Shown: positions 33,144 through 43,710, numbered from the stretch's first letter. The stretch: DNA of 64,000 nucleotides from Ephemerocybe angulata (GCA_013368325.1 JAACJK010000074.1:81841-145840), one strand, 5' to 3'. Notes: generated by a model not told the origin, from the letters alone. Program-made: numbers and translations.

Positions 33144-33655
33144 TTATACCCTGATCTTGCAACCTCCGTCATACTGGCTCTTCGTAGAGCAATCCTTCGC
33201 CTGAAATCACCATTACATGTCAGCCCCCATTTTTTGCGAGATGTTTAAGTAGCGAGAGAGGGGGGACGTACGGCGGCCTTCGTCGGGTGGACTGTGCTGC
33301 AATACGGGCACTTGTACCCACCCGTCACCTTCTCAACAACCTTCGAAACCACGGCGCCCTGGGTGCCGCTGCGGCGCTCCAGGCGGTCGCTGAGCTCGTC
33401 GATCAGGTTGCGGGTGGAGAGGTCGGCGAGGATTTCGCGGCGCTCGAGAGCGTAGTCGAAGGCTTCGAGATCGCGGGTGGCGAATTCGTCGACAAGCTCC
33501 CTGGCGGTGTAGGCCTGAAAGGTAAACCAGGATGTGAGTACTTGGAGGAAAGAGGGATGCGGTTAGGTGGTACGAACGGATTTGGAGGAGTGTCCTGCAA
33601 CGTAGGTAGCCAGAGAGGCGACAATAGAAATGAGGGTGAATGCTGATACACGCAT
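33144..33655 (-). CDS. Small secreted protein, copy 2
   Basis: Three exons give 125 residues. Signal peptide MRVSAFTLISIVASLATYVAG, nearly the same as copy 1. The body reads ARELVDEFATRDLEAFDYALERREILADL, then an insert relative to copy 1 (TQGAVVSKVVEKVTGG) and the terminal group YKCPYCSTVHP...DCSTKSQ..GGCKIRV. Intron phases equal copy 1. A TATA box (TTTTATA, 33729-33735) lies about 75 nt upstream. The CPYC core is kept in both copies while flanking residues differ, including the C-terminal extension with one more cysteine here. The two genes lie in the same orientation about 2.5 kb apart, with the two MITEs between them. Confidence 0.7.
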
Positions 33656-33880
33656 TTTGTTAGAGGGGGTGGTGAGATATTAGAGGGTTAGCTGTTGAAG
33701 ATGCTTTTCTGTCGCTGTCAAGCCGCCTTTTATACGCGCACCCCTCCCTCTCTGCCACTAATCCCCTTCAACAGTGATTAATAATCAACGGCGCTATCCA
33801 TTCCCGCTATGGTGAGCGCTGAGAATGCTCGCGAGCCCAACCCGTCCCGCCCGACGCAACGTTGCAACAGAGTCCAAGTC

Positions 33881-34165
33881 TCATCTAGCACCGAGCTTCT
33901 GAATCTCATGCCAATAGCAGCGCCAGTACGTGTAAGGCATACTCAAGATATTCCCATCTTTAAAAAGGTAGTGATACCCTTCACCGAGACGCCCAATGCT
34001 ACGTAAGACGCTTCCGCTTTCAAAATCGCAGTCGTAGAACTCAGATGTCCTGAGATGGGCGCCTGAAATGTGGAGTTGGGCTGTTGGGATCTGTGACCTG
34101 AGACTTTTGCGCGCTTTTGGTGGCAGGCCAAAGAACTTAAAGACGCGCAAGCGTGTGGTGCTCAA
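33881..34165 (-). pseudogene. Possible exon remnant, hypothetical
   Basis: An open stretch of 95 codons without an ATG at its start (..STTRLRVFKFFGLPPKARKSL...YCDFESGSVLRSIGRLGEGYHYLF..). A ..CTCTAG acceptor-like signal sits just before it. Composition is protein-like, but no partner exon, start or family could be identified. It is either one exon of a decayed gene or chance. Confidence 0.25.
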
Positions 34166-35534
34166 CGCCTAGAGGGAACGGACAATGTGTAAGTACTAAG
34201 TGGGGTCAGGCTCGCAAGATCCGCACAGCCGCTGAATGGGAGGTCTGTCGCAAAGTTAGGTCATGTCGTTTGGTGTCGCATCGGTTACGATAGGCTTCTG
34301 TTCAATGTTTATGTTTACGACAAGTTGTGCTATTATATGACACAGTTTGATTACGTGCGTTTTTGCCATTTGACTTTATGGATGATGCGGGAGCGCTTAA
34401 CTTCCGAGGACATTCGTTTCGTTTCTTTGTCACCAAAATCTTGACTTCTAGCTCTCATGCTGCGTCTATACATTCTCTTTAGTACTGACATGTCTAAGCG
34501 AAAGCCCCTAAGACCAAGCGAAATGGCCAAGTATAATAAGCGCTCATGCTCTGGTGCTGCATGCATGATCTTGCAAACAAGGGGCCACGATTATCCAAAT
34601 ACTGGAGGTTTTTCTCAGTATTACCATGCTGAAGCATGAGATATCGGTTGGTTTTGAGTAGGCAGGCCACTTTGCGCAAGTCCATTACACATGTTAGAAG
34701 TATGTGCGAAGCCAAATAGTGGCAAATAGGAAATAAGCGCCCAGGGTCAAGCTCAGTGATTCTCGCGACTTTCGCTCTCGAATGGTGCGAATCATCTCCA
34801 TAGGCTATTCACAATACACAATGCACTCAAATAAACTGCAGCCATTGACCCTGAGTAGAATATCTCGGTGCCACAGCATGTTACAGCGTATCTTTGTTCC
34901 GCATTGACTGATTAGATATATGTTTCCAACAATCATACTCCCGCGCGCATTGATTCCCAGCCCGACTACTTCATTTCTGACGCTTTGTGACACGACAGAC
35001 AATGTAGCACACTCAGAACATAGCAAGGCGTACGCTCTTTCTTCGCTACGCGATGATCCCATATGGTTAACCGGAGGGCCAAAGCACAACATCAGTGATG
35101 TCATGATGGGTGCATGGCGCTTATTGCTTTCGCGATCGTTCGCCTAGGAACCTTTCTTCATTCGATTACTTTAATTTCGATAGCTATAGTATCCCTCGAT
35201 ACCATCAATGTGCCAAAGCACACTCGACAATGGTCAAGAAAAGCCTTCCCGCGCGCTTTGGTGTGGACAAACACCCCTCCCGAGGTTGCTTTGGCATTGG
35301 CCTTGCGCGTCTGAGCGTATACCTCTTGCGTGCATCCCCTTTGGCTGTGGTTCAACGAGCGTAGAGACAATGTCCGTTTGCATATTTAAACCAGTGATTG
35401 AGGGTGGTAGGTTCTCCAGTCTTCCGAGTCCTACAAGTCCTCCTCCAGGTCTTCCTCCCAGTTCCCCAATCTTCCAAGTACAAGTCTCCTCCACCATAAC
35501 CCTTCCTCATACATATCATATCATATTGCATATC
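34166..35534. other. Intergenic stretch with one exact TAAGCGCCC motif
   Basis: No supportable gene. An exact TAAGCGCCC lies at 34734-34742 and a one-base variant (TAAGCGCTC) at 34537-34545. They are about 800 and 1,000 bp before the gene at 35535. A strongly pyrimidine-rich leader (TCCTCCTCCAGGTCTTCC) directly precedes that gene. Confidence 0.4.
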
Positions 35535-36211
35535 ATGTTGTCTATCCACCCTGCTGTCCTCCCAACCCAATACTCCGCCGCCTCGGCCCTCGCAGCCACC
35601 GTCTTTACCAGCCCCAAGCGCATCTGGGTACCCCAACAGGAGTCGTCTGCGAGCTCCCCATGGAAAAGGCATACTGCGTCGTGTAATGCGAGCATCCAGA
35701 ACGTGGCCTTCGACTATATTGGGTCGTGCCACCAGGGTGTTCTGCTGCGCGACCTCTTGAGTGGCGTGGCTCGGATGCAGGGTCCGGGCGACCAAGTGTT
35801 CGCTCAGATGGGTGTTAGCGCGATTAGGGTCAAGATTATGGTGAGTTATGCTATTCTCTCCTTGGATATGTTGCTGACTGCCCTTTTTTTATGCTTTTAG
35901 TGGCCTGGGTATACTCGCGTTGTTCCGTTTGAGAGGCCTCTGCCCGTAGCAGGGCTTACTCGGGCTAAGGTCGGTCTTGAGATTGCGCGTCTCATCCATT
36001 GCTTTGTCGAGGTATGTGTTGATAATTTCGTTATTTTGAGGCCTTGCTGAACTCAGCTCCCATTATTTAGTTGGCGAAGAGTGTTGCACCGGAATCGCAC
36101 CCCCAGTTTGCGGTTGGGCCTTCCAAGATCGCCTTTGAAAGGCTTGTCCTTGTCGGTATCCACAAGGTCGCCAACGACGTCTGGCAGGCGGATATCGCCT
36201 ACGATTCTTAA
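35535..36211 (+). CDS. Conserved-looking hypothetical protein, 185 residues
   Basis: Exons 35535-35840, 35901-36011 and 36071-36211 join in phase 0. The protein starts MLSIHPAVLPTQYSAASALAATVF and contains VAFDYIGSCHQGVLLRDLLSGVARM, PGYTRVVPFERPLPVAGLTRAKVGLEIARL and PSKIAFERLVLVGIHKVANDVWQADIAYDS. The open frame extends further upstream, but this ATG follows a pyrimidine-rich leader. There is no signal peptide, membrane helix or catalytic motif that I recognise. The motif-rich second half looks constrained, so it is probably a functional gene. Confidence 0.55.
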
Positions 36212-36659
36212 ACGGCTTCTCTCCTTGGTTCTCTCAGCATTATATTCTTCCCCGCACATTTATACTTTATTTTCTACCTATTCGGCTGGCCATCTGGGAG
36301 GATGGTTGGCCGTCGTCGGGATCCATCACACCGACGACGATTTACTCCCCTCGCGTTTATCATGGACTCTTATTACCTTCAAATTTGCATTGGACTTTGA
36401 TTCATATGGCATTTATAACTTATCTTCGATTCAATTACTTTACTTACAGTTGATTTAGCCTTAAAACATATTCGTTAGACATACTTCACATTCACAGTAC
36501 AGCCCGGATAGCTGCGCAGTCAAGTTTCGACGTGCAAATGATATCAGTCAATATATGGTTCATTAGTGATCAAGATGCGATTCGTGATGGAAAATCCAGT
36601 CAGTGTCGAACCCCGTCGGCCGCACTATCCATAAGATTCGGGATGTTCTAAGAAGTACT

Positions 36660-37232
36660 TTAGGTCGCGATGAATGGCGACATCAAGCGCTCGCAATTGC
36701 TCGAAACAAGCTTTTCGCAGCTTTCGATCATCGATTTCAGGGCCGCGTATTTTCGGACCTGATTGAACCTGGTGAGAGTGTTTTCTACTTAGATGTCAGT
36801 CGAGGAAGGCGTATGTATGTACCGGTGCCATGTTATATTTGTTCGCCAGCTTAAGCGCGTCATCCCAGTCTACATCGGCGGGCACATCCCCCCCAGTCGT
36901 CCTTCAAGTTCAGAATGATAAGGGATGTGAGAACACGGCGAGGTGCGGATGGGTGCGTACAAGGGGATGAGGAGCTTGACCAGGTTCCTCCATTCATCAA
37001 TCTTCTCTCCTTCCAAGACAATCGGGTTGTTCTTGCTGCTCCCTTCCGGGCCCTCCGCCCTAGCACTTTGCTTATCTTGAGGTTGAGGCATCCGAAACAT
37101 ATCCTCAAACACCTCCGAGATAGAAAGCGATGTCCGTGGAACGCTGATGATATCGTCTTCAATCTGGGGGAGTGGTCAGAATATTCTCAGCATAGAAGCG
37201 GTGTTGGGCACCTTGAGGGACACGTCCGCCAT
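36660..37232 (-). pseudogene. BTB/POZ protein copy a, 3' truncated by frameshift
   Basis: Exon 1 encodes MADVSLK. After a short intron the BTB/POZ part reads IEDDIISVPRTSLSISEVFEDMFRMPQPQ, NNPIVLEGEKIDEWRNLVKLLIPL. The next exon reads DVPADVDWDDALKLANKYNMAP, then VRKYAALK. After that the family frame (..DDRKLRKACFEQL..HRDLKYFLEH) continues only in another phase, and the current frame stops at 36662-36660. The BTB fold would be complete, but the zinc-binding C-terminal half seen in copy c is missing. It could still make a short BTB-only protein. Confidence 0.6.
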
Positions 37233-37312
37233 TGCGCAGGTGAAGTGAGGGTGTAGACTCGGAAAAAGGTCTGCGACGTATGACGTAGATGTCGAGGTCT
37301 GAGTCGCTTCTC

Positions 37313-37356
37313 GTCACGGGGCTGGTTCTTATTTGGGCAGGTTTAAGCGCCCGTGC
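37313..37356. promoter_or_regulatory. Conserved BTB promoter block, copy a
   Basis: GTCACGGGGCTGGTTCTTATTTGGG..GTTTAAGCGCCCGTGC, ending about 80 bp before the BTB-a ATG. The same block, in gene orientation, precedes copies b (39355-39399), c (40909-40953) and d (42461-42505) at 80-120 bp from each ATG. It contains exact TAAGCGCCC (37344-37352). Confidence 0.6.
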
Positions 37357-37504
37357 CGCGTGCGCCTCCATCCTGCAATTCGATGGTCATGACTATTGCA
37401 CTAGCCGCGTGCAGTTGGACACCATATTTGGTGGAATAGGAAAACGGTGGGCGTTTAGATCAGACGTTACTGGTATGAGGTTGCGCCGCGAGCAAAACCT
37501 ATTA

Positions 37505-37700
37505 TGAGGATGATGAGATACGAGGAGGAGGCGAGTAGAAGATGGATTGGCGAGCACATATATAGCCAGAATCACAGATAATGTTCAGGCGCAGAGTCCT
37601 ACTCCGAGGTCCACCTCTAATTTTGGCAAAGCGCGAACTCGTCCTTGAAGGCCTCCTCAATGAACTCACCGAGATCGTACACTCTTGTAACAGGGGAACG
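37505..37700 (-). pseudogene. BTB 3' tail remnant
   Basis: On the minus strand this matches the last codons and 3' flank of BTB copy c. It reads ..EFIEEAF.. and then AGAGGTGGACCTCGGAGTAGGACTCTG, CATATATGTGCTCGCC and ACTCGCCTCCTCCTCGTATCTC. The body of the gene is absent; sequence passes directly into the SAP18 fragment. It shows a further BTB copy was lost or cut here. Confidence 0.5.
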
Positions 37701-37733
37701 CTGCGTAACTTGAGGGGAATCCCATTACGCATG

Positions 37734-37967
37734 CTTTGTCAGCGCCCACAGCTTGACGATGGACGACCACGAACCCGCAGGCCCGCCTCTGGTATCTCGA
37801 GACAAGGTCCGCTGTGTTCGTAACACTCTAGAAACCCACTAAAACAGTCTATCAAACAGACAGCCCCCTTCCTCATCCGAACCTTCGCCAAAGTCGGCGG
37901 GTTCCACCGCCTGGGGCTCTTCGAAGACGGCACGCTGCCCACAACCGACGAACACCAACTTTTCACT
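37734..37967 (+). pseudogene. SAP18 5' fragment (duplicate of 39508 gene)
   Basis: Nearly identical to the start of SAP18 at 39481-39717. The ATG is at 37759, followed by DHEPAGPPLVSRDK, intron 1, then TAPFLIRTFAKVGGFHRLGLFEDGTLPTTDEHQLFT. Homology stops at ..CTTTTCAC (37967); the donor of intron 2 is gone and a CCCTTCCCC-rich stretch follows. It is a truncated copy with no ability to encode the full domain. Confidence 0.8.
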
Positions 37968-38680
37968 CCTTCCCCAACCCTTCCCCCTCCCCCTTCCCTT
38001 CCCATACTAATCTCGTTGTGTGTGTGTTTGTTTGTAGGTGAGATGCGACCCTTAGGCGCCCGAGTGCCGAGGCATGACGTCACAGCCGAATCCGCACAAG
38101 CGCTCATCGCTCGCCTCTCGTCGCTCGCTGCAGAGGGAGCAAGCTCACTTTGGGCTCACTGGCCCTCGGAGCCCCTGCGCGTCGGAGTTGGACCGGAGAT
38201 TGAAATGCCACGCATCGGGCCCGTGCACGCGGCGCGTGCGCTAAATAAGGTCAAGTCGCGACGCGTCGGTCTCCATCTCCCCTTTCTTCCCTTCCCCCAT
38301 CTTCCCTCTGCATATCCGCCCTCTCTCTCCACGTATACAACGCCCAGCGCCTCCCTTCCACACATGCCGGCGACATCCTGCAGCTCGCCAACGACGGCAA
38401 GCTACGAAACTGAGCATCGGGCAGACCTGGCGGCATTTTGGGCCTCAGGAATCGGACGGTATCGCGGGAAAAGCTATGACCTCGTATGTTCTTGAAGCAT
38501 TTTAGCCATGGCGGGTTCTGCTGAAGACCATATCTTGCCTGTTGGGTTACCTCGCCATACATGTACCGCTTTTTGGCCGCTTTCTCCATCTTCGTTTCCT
38601 CTCTTCGTTGCAATGTGCGAGTGCGCGCGTGTGGTGGCGAGTTCGTAACCAGTTTGCAAGGTGAGTGGTTCCAGTTCTGC
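37968..38680. other. Region after the SAP18 fragment, origin unclear
   Basis: After TTTGTAG at 38037, GTGAGATGCGACCC weakly resembles the start of SAP18 exon 3, then similarity is lost. A plus-strand open frame (to 38495) reads PRHDVTAESAQALIARLSSLAAEGASSLWAHWP.., which I cannot place. No start, end or splice support. Confidence 0.3.
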
Positions 38681-38958
38681 ATATATAAGCCGAGTTTGAG
38701 TGTAGAGTCGAGGAGGGAATTGACGATGCCGTTGACGCCGTCGACTACTGTGGAAAGTCCCCAGCCAATTTTGTGTTCGTGCTAATGGACCTTATACTCT
38801 TCATTGATGCCTCAATTGCGCGCATGCGGACCTGGGGGAAGGTGAGGGCACAACGGTCGAGGAGGGCATACCAGTGCCATATTATACTTCGTCGCCAGCT
38901 TGAGTATTTGTGCCCAGTTGATGTATTGTTTGGTGAGCACATTCTCTCCTTTTGTCCT

Positions 38959-39253
38959 TCAGGATGATGCTATTATGGCAAAGATGGACGCGTACAAGGG
39001 GACGAGGACGGCGATTAAGAACCTCCATTCGGCAAATTTTTCTCGCTCCAAGACGATTGGGTTGTCCCTCGTGCTGCCTTCCAGACCCTCGAAATCCGCT
39101 GTGCCCTCCCCAGCTTGCTCGCTCTGAGGCTGAGGCGCCTGAAAGATATCTTCGAACGCCGAGAATTTTTTCTTCGATCTGTGTGGTCGGCACATCTTCT
39201 CGGTGTAACACTGTAAGAGATTTGTTGAGCACCTTGAGGAAGACGTCCGCCAC
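38959..39253 (-). pseudogene. BTB/POZ protein copy b, internal deletion
   Basis: Begins MADVFLK at 39253 with the family intron. Exon 2 goes IEEKILGV and then jumps straight to FEDIFQAPQPQ, skipping the segment (..PRASLSVSEV..) present in the other copies. The deletion shifts the frame. Downstream in the displaced frame NPIVLEREKFAEWRFLIAVLVPLYA is still legible. It lies back to back with the complete SAP18 gene. The conserved BTB promoter block is intact upstream (39355-39399), with TAAGCGCCC at 39387-39395. Confidence 0.65.
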
Positions 39254-39507
39254 TGCGTGGTAGAAGTGAGGGGATGTGGGGGAAGGTCTGTGAGGTATGA
39301 AGTGAATGTTAAGGAGTGAGGGTACAGACTTCTGCTTATCGATGTTGCTTCCATGTCACGAGGCCGATGCTTATTTGGGAGAAGTTTAAGCGCCCGTGCG
39401 CGGCAGGACTAGGAGAAATAAAAGTCGGCACCACCCAGGATCGAACCCAGAGCAAATTCTCATATCAATGCAGACAAGCCTGCTTTGTCAGCGCCCACAG
39501 CTTGACG

Positions 39508-40545
39508 ATGGACGTCGACCACGAACCCGCAGGCCCGCCTCTGGTATCCCGAGACAAGGTCCGCTGTGTTCGTAACACTCTAGAAACCCACTAAAACGTT
39601 CTATCAAACAGACAGCCCCCTTCCTCATCCGAACCTTCGCCAAAGTCGGCGGGTTCCACCGTCTGGGGCTCTTCGAAGACGGCACGCTTCCCACAACCGA
39701 CGAACACCAGCTTTTCACCTGGTGCGCATTACTGCCCCTCTGCCCTCCCATCTCCTGCAATGCTAATCTGAGATAAAAGGAGAGATGCTACGCTCCGAGA
39801 AGTTTTGACGACGCTCCGCAACACCTCCCCGCACGTCGACGCGTTCAAACACCCGCTGGCAAGATTCTCCTTCCGCACCGTCTACGCAGACAGCACGAAC
39901 AAAGGCCGATTCGCCTCCAAGGAGCTCGGCCAAGTGTACTCGCGCGACATCCTCGGCGAGCCGGGCTCGCTCGCCTCCACCGCGCCCCGACTCCTCCAGG
40001 ACGACGAACAGCACCCCGGCGACGCCCTCAGCCAAAGAGAAAAGGAGGAGCGGACGCTGGAGGAACTGAGATTCGTGCCGGGGGATTACCTCTGTGTGAG
40101 TGTGCTTCTGCCGAAAAGCGCGGGGGCCCCGGCGGAGCTGGCGATTAAGGGGAGCGGGGCGAACGCTGCTGTGCCGAGTGCGGGGTGGAAGACGGGTGGG
40201 GAGAGGGATGGGAGGGGTACGGGGTTGGGTGCGGGTGCGCCGAGGGGTGCTGGGGGCCATTGGCGTGGGGGGTCGGATGCGCCGGGGCCGAAGGGGAGGG
40301 GAGGGTTTGGTGGGAGGGGTGATAGAGATCGGGAGAGGGACAGGGACAGGGAGAGAGATAGGGATAGGGACAGGGATTTTGGACGTGAGAGGGATGATAG
40401 GCGGGTTCCGCCGCCGAGGAGAGAGTTTTCGCCTCCTCCTCCGAGGGGCGGCGGTGGGTGGGGCGCGAGGGGCGGAAGGGGAGGGAGGCGCTCCAGATCG
40501 AGGTCCAGGTCGAGGTCGCCGCCGAGGAGGCGTCGGTTCGATTGA
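39508..40545 (+). CDS. SAP18: SAP18 (Sin3/ASAP complex subunit) with an RS-rich tail
   Basis: Exons 39508-39558, 39612-39721 and 39780-40545 give 308 residues. The ubiquitin-like SAP18 domain covers about residues 17-165: TAPFLIRTFAKVGGFHRL, LPTTDEHQLFTWRDATLREVLTTL, FSFRTVYADSTNKGRFASKELGQVYS, and LEELRFVPGDYLCVSVLLP. An acidic insert with DDEQHPGDALSQREKEE lies before the final strand. SAP18 links Sin3/HDAC repression and the ASAP splicing/exon-junction complex. The tail, about 140 residues of Gly/Arg, RDRERDRD and RSRSRSRSPPRRRR, is longer than in animal SAP18 and typical of splicing factors, which favours an RNA-processing role. A 5' fragment of the gene lies 1.75 kb upstream. Confidence 0.9.
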
Positions 40546-40908
40546 TTCCGGGTCTACTGTGCGTTTACTGCTTTTCATGCCTTTGGCTACCTAGCTGCAG
40601 CGACCCTCCTGACCGTTGTCGACATTCACAATTCGAGCCTCGTTCCCCAATAAACAGATTGAAATTGGACTGCGCGAAGCTCCATGTCAACGGTCGGTGT
40701 GATAAGGTATGGCCGGAGTATGATGCAAGGTAAAACCAAATTGGCCTGAAGAATCGGACAGCAGTCTGCGGCTTACGCTCAGGCGTAAATCCATGCTCGT
40801 AACATTTTCCCTTCTTCCCCGTCTTCGGAGGGTCATCACTTAGCGGTGTCCAGCTGCACGCGGCTAATATAGCCCAGTAGTCTCATTGAATTACAGGACA
40901 GACTAGTC

Positions 40909-40953
40909 GCACGGGCGCTTAAGCGTCTCCCAAAGTAGTATCGGCCCCGTGAC
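40909..40953 (+). promoter_or_regulatory. Conserved BTB promoter block, copy c
   Basis: GCACGGGCGCTTAAGCGTCTCCCAAAGTAGTATCGGCCCCGTGAC, 120 bp before the BTB-c ATG, with exact GGGCGCTTA at 40913-40921. Upstream, AGCGGTGTCCAGCTGCACGCGGCTA is shared with the copy-d promoter. Confidence 0.6.
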
Positions 40954-41072
40954 GGAGGAGCTTTTAGCAACTGACCTCGTTTGATCGATAAGCAGGAGCT
41001 GTACCCTCAATATTCAATCCTCATCCACTTCATACCTCACAGTCCTTCTTCACCTTCTTCCACACCCTCGCA

Positions 41073-42167
41073 ATGGCGGACGTCTTCCTCAAGGTGCCCA
41101 ACCACTCATTGCTTACACGGAGAAGATACGCTGACCACCTCCACAGATCGAAGATGAGATTCTCAGCGTTCCGAGGGCATCTCTTGCTATCGCTCAGGTG
41201 TTTGAGGATATGTTCCAGGCGCCTCAGCCTCCAAGCCCGGAAGGCAGCACGAGGGACAACCCGATCGTCTTGGAAGGAGAGAAGATTGCTGAATGGAGGA
41301 CCCTAATTAAGGTCCTCATACCCTTGTACGCACCCATCCTTACTCTACCGTCTTCTGACATACCCTTATCATTCTGAAGGTCGACCGGAGGGAATATGCC
41401 CACCAATTTAAGCATCTACGACTGGCACGACTCGCTCAAGCTGGCGACGAAGTATAATATAGAACCGGTACGCCTTCCTCGATTGGCATCTAGAAGACAC
41501 TCTCATCACCTTCCAGGTCCGCAAACGCGCAATTGAGGCGATCGATGGCGAAGATCGCTATTGGTACAGACACAAGATCGAGTGGGGACTTGAATACCAC
41601 GTAAAGTCCTTCATAGTCGACGGCAGCACCGCCGCCGTCAACGCCCTCCTCGACTCTACACTCAATCTCGGCTTATCTATGTCAGAACTGGGAGGAGCCA
41701 GCCGCTTGCAAACGGTTGTAAAGTTGTTCTGGATCGAAAAGGCTCTGCGGTCCCCCGATTCTGTATACCATCCTTCATCCCCAAATCCATCGCCCAGCGA
41801 TTGGGCCAACCCAATATCCATACGAATCAAGTACTCCTCTGTCAAATGCCGCAAGGGCACATGCGGGGCTCCCATGTACCCCGACAACCTGGCTTGTCTG
41901 ACATGCGGGCATCGACATGGCGAGGAAGAAACGCTGGCCGTCACCGACTGGGATAGAGACTGGACCGGTCTTCGAGCCAGGTTGGCCACAATCATTTGCA
42001 GCCAGTGCTCCAAGTCGATTTATTCCAAGAATTGGGCGGCCTATTATCAGTGCACGACGTGCAAAGAGAAGTTTCATATCAATCAGCATTTCCCGGTAAC
42101 GAGAGTGTACGACATCAACGAACTCATTGAGGAGGCGTTCGAGGAGGAGATCAAGCTTTGCTATTAG
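41073..42167 (+). CDS. BTB/POZ protein with C-terminal cysteine clusters, copy c (complete)
   Basis: Exons 41073-41093, 41147-41325, 41380-41467 and 41517-42167 give 312 residues. The N-terminal BTB/POZ domain (protein-protein interaction, dimerisation, often a Cullin-3 adaptor) reads IEDEILSVPRASLAIAQVFEDMFQAPQPP, NPIVLEGEKIAEWRTLIKVLIPL and DWHDSLKLATKYNIEPVRKRAIEAI. The C-terminal half has two cysteine groups, KCRKGTCGAPM..NLACLTCGHRHG and CSQCSKSIYSKNWAAYYQCTTCKEKFH, which look like zinc ribbons. Of four copies nearby only this one is unbroken, so it is probably the functional member. The target is unknown. Confidence 0.75.
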
Positions 42168-42460
42168 AGGTGGACCTCGGAGTAGGACTCTGCTTCTGTA
42201 CATTAGCTGTGACTCTCGCTGTATCTGTACTCTTCGTTGTATCTTGTACTCGCCTCCTCCTGGTATTCTCCTCATCAGAGGTTTTGCTCGCAGCTCTACC
42301 TCACACCAGTCGCTTCTAATCTAAACGCCCCCTTAAGTCTTCTGCACCGACCCTTTTTCGCGTTTCTTCCTATTCCGCCAAATAAACATGCATAGCGGTG
42401 TCTAGCTACACACGGCTAGCGCAATAGTCATGATCGAATGGCAGGATGGCGGTGCACGCG

Positions 42461-42505
42461 GCACGGGCGCTTAAACTTCTCCCAAATAAGAACCAGCCCC
42501 GTGAC
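42461..42505 (+). promoter_or_regulatory. Conserved BTB promoter block, copy d
   Basis: GCACGGGCGCTTAAACTTCTCCCAAATAAGAACCAGCCCCGTGAC, 80 bp before the BTB-d ATG; GGGCGCTTA at 42465-42473. Preserved although the gene itself is frameshifted. Confidence 0.6.
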
Positions 42506-42584
42506 AGCGATCGAAATTGCCTCAGACCTCGACATTTACGTCGCAGACCTTCTTCCGAGTCTACACCCTCACTTCAATTGCGCA

Positions 42585-43200
42585 ATGGCGGACGTGTTCC
42601 TCAAGGTGCCCAACACCGCTCCTACACTGAGAATGTGCTGACCACCCCACAGATTGAAGATGAGATCCTCAGCGTTCCACGCGCATCTCTTTCTGTCTCA
42701 GAGGTGTTTGAGGATATGTTTCAGATGCCTCAGCCTCAGGATACGCAAATACTAGTGGGAGGGCCTGGAAGGAAGCAGCAAGAACAACCCGATCGTCTTG
42801 GAAGGAGAGAAGATTGCTGAATGGACGAGCTTGGTTAAGCTCCTCGTACCGTTGTACGCAGCCATCCGCACCTCGCCGTGTTCTGACACACCTTATCATT
42901 CTGAAGGACGACTGAAGGGGTTGTGCCCGCCGAGTTAGAGTTAGACATCCATGACTGGCAAGACTCACTCAAGCTGGCGACGAAGTATAACATGGAACCG
43001 GTACATACGCCTTCCTCGACTGACATCTACGAAGAAAACACACTCACCATGTTCAATCAGATCCGCAAATGGGCAACCAGGAGAATCAATGAGCGAAAGC
43101 TGCGAAACGCCCATTTCGAGCAAGACGGCGAAGGAATTACGGGCGTTCGATTGGGGCATTTATCGTATTCATCGCGACCTGAAGTACTTTCTAGAACAGC
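42585..43200 (+). pseudogene. BTB/POZ protein copy d, frameshifted
   Basis: MADVFLK, the family intron, then IEDEILSVPRASLSVSEVFEDMFQMPQPQ. Within the variable linker two bases are missing relative to copy a, so the frame runs into a stop at ..RREDC. The proper continuation (NPIVLEGEKIAEW) lies in another phase. Later parts (DIHDWQDSLKLATKYNMEPV, INERKLRNAHFEQ, ..IHRDLKYFLEQ) are recognisable in mixed frames. The copy then runs into a minisatellite and lacks the cysteine-rich end. Confidence 0.65.
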
Positions 43201-43206
43201 AGCACC

Positions 43207-43710
43207 GGGCCCGTTCTTGGCTCCACCATTGGCGGCACCCCCGTTAGCAGTGCCTCCATTAGCAGCGCCTCCATTAGCAGCGCCTCCATTGGCGGCACCT
43301 CCATTGGCAGCACCCCCGTTAGCAGCGCCTCCATTGGCAGCACCCCCGTTAGCAGCGCCTCCATTGGCAGCACCCCCCTTAGCAGTGCCTCCATTCGCAG
43401 CACCCCCGTTAGCAGCACCTGGATTCGCAGCACCTCCGTTGTTGGCTCCGCCGTTCGCAACGCCGTTGTTGGCTCCTCCATTGGCGGCACCGTTGTTGGC
43501 TCCTCCATTGGAGGCACCGTTAGTATTGTTCGCAGCGCCGTTGTTGGCTCCTTCATTGGCGGCGCCGTTGTGGGCTCCCCCATTGGCGGCACCGTTGTTG
43601 GCTCCGCCGTTCGCAGCGCCGTCAGTGTGGGCTCCTCCATTGGCGGCGCCAACAACGGCGCCGCCATTCGCAGCGCCATTGGTGGCTCCTCCATTGGCAG
43701 CACCGATAGT
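43207..43710. repeat. 15-bp minisatellite open on both strands
   Basis: About 500 bp of degenerate 15-bp units such as GCACCTCCATTGGCA. The period is a multiple of three, so several frames stay open. The plus strand reads repeated APPLA, the minus strand repeated NGGAA/ANNGA. The plus-strand frame is continuous with the damaged BTB-d and ends at 43720. The minus-strand Asn-Gly-Ala reading is a common secreted low-complexity type, but no start or signal peptide is attached. Which strand, if any, is used is unclear. Confidence 0.7.

Noticed and set aside
39419..39450. tRNA-like T-arm (GGTTCGATCC on the minus strand)
   Set aside because: The five bases on each side of the loop do not pair, and no acceptor or anticodon stem could be built from the flanks.
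39763..40578. Long minus-strand open frame opposite SAP18
   Set aside because: Shadow of the RS/RG-rich tail; its Pro/Arg composition is explained by the antisense of that tail.
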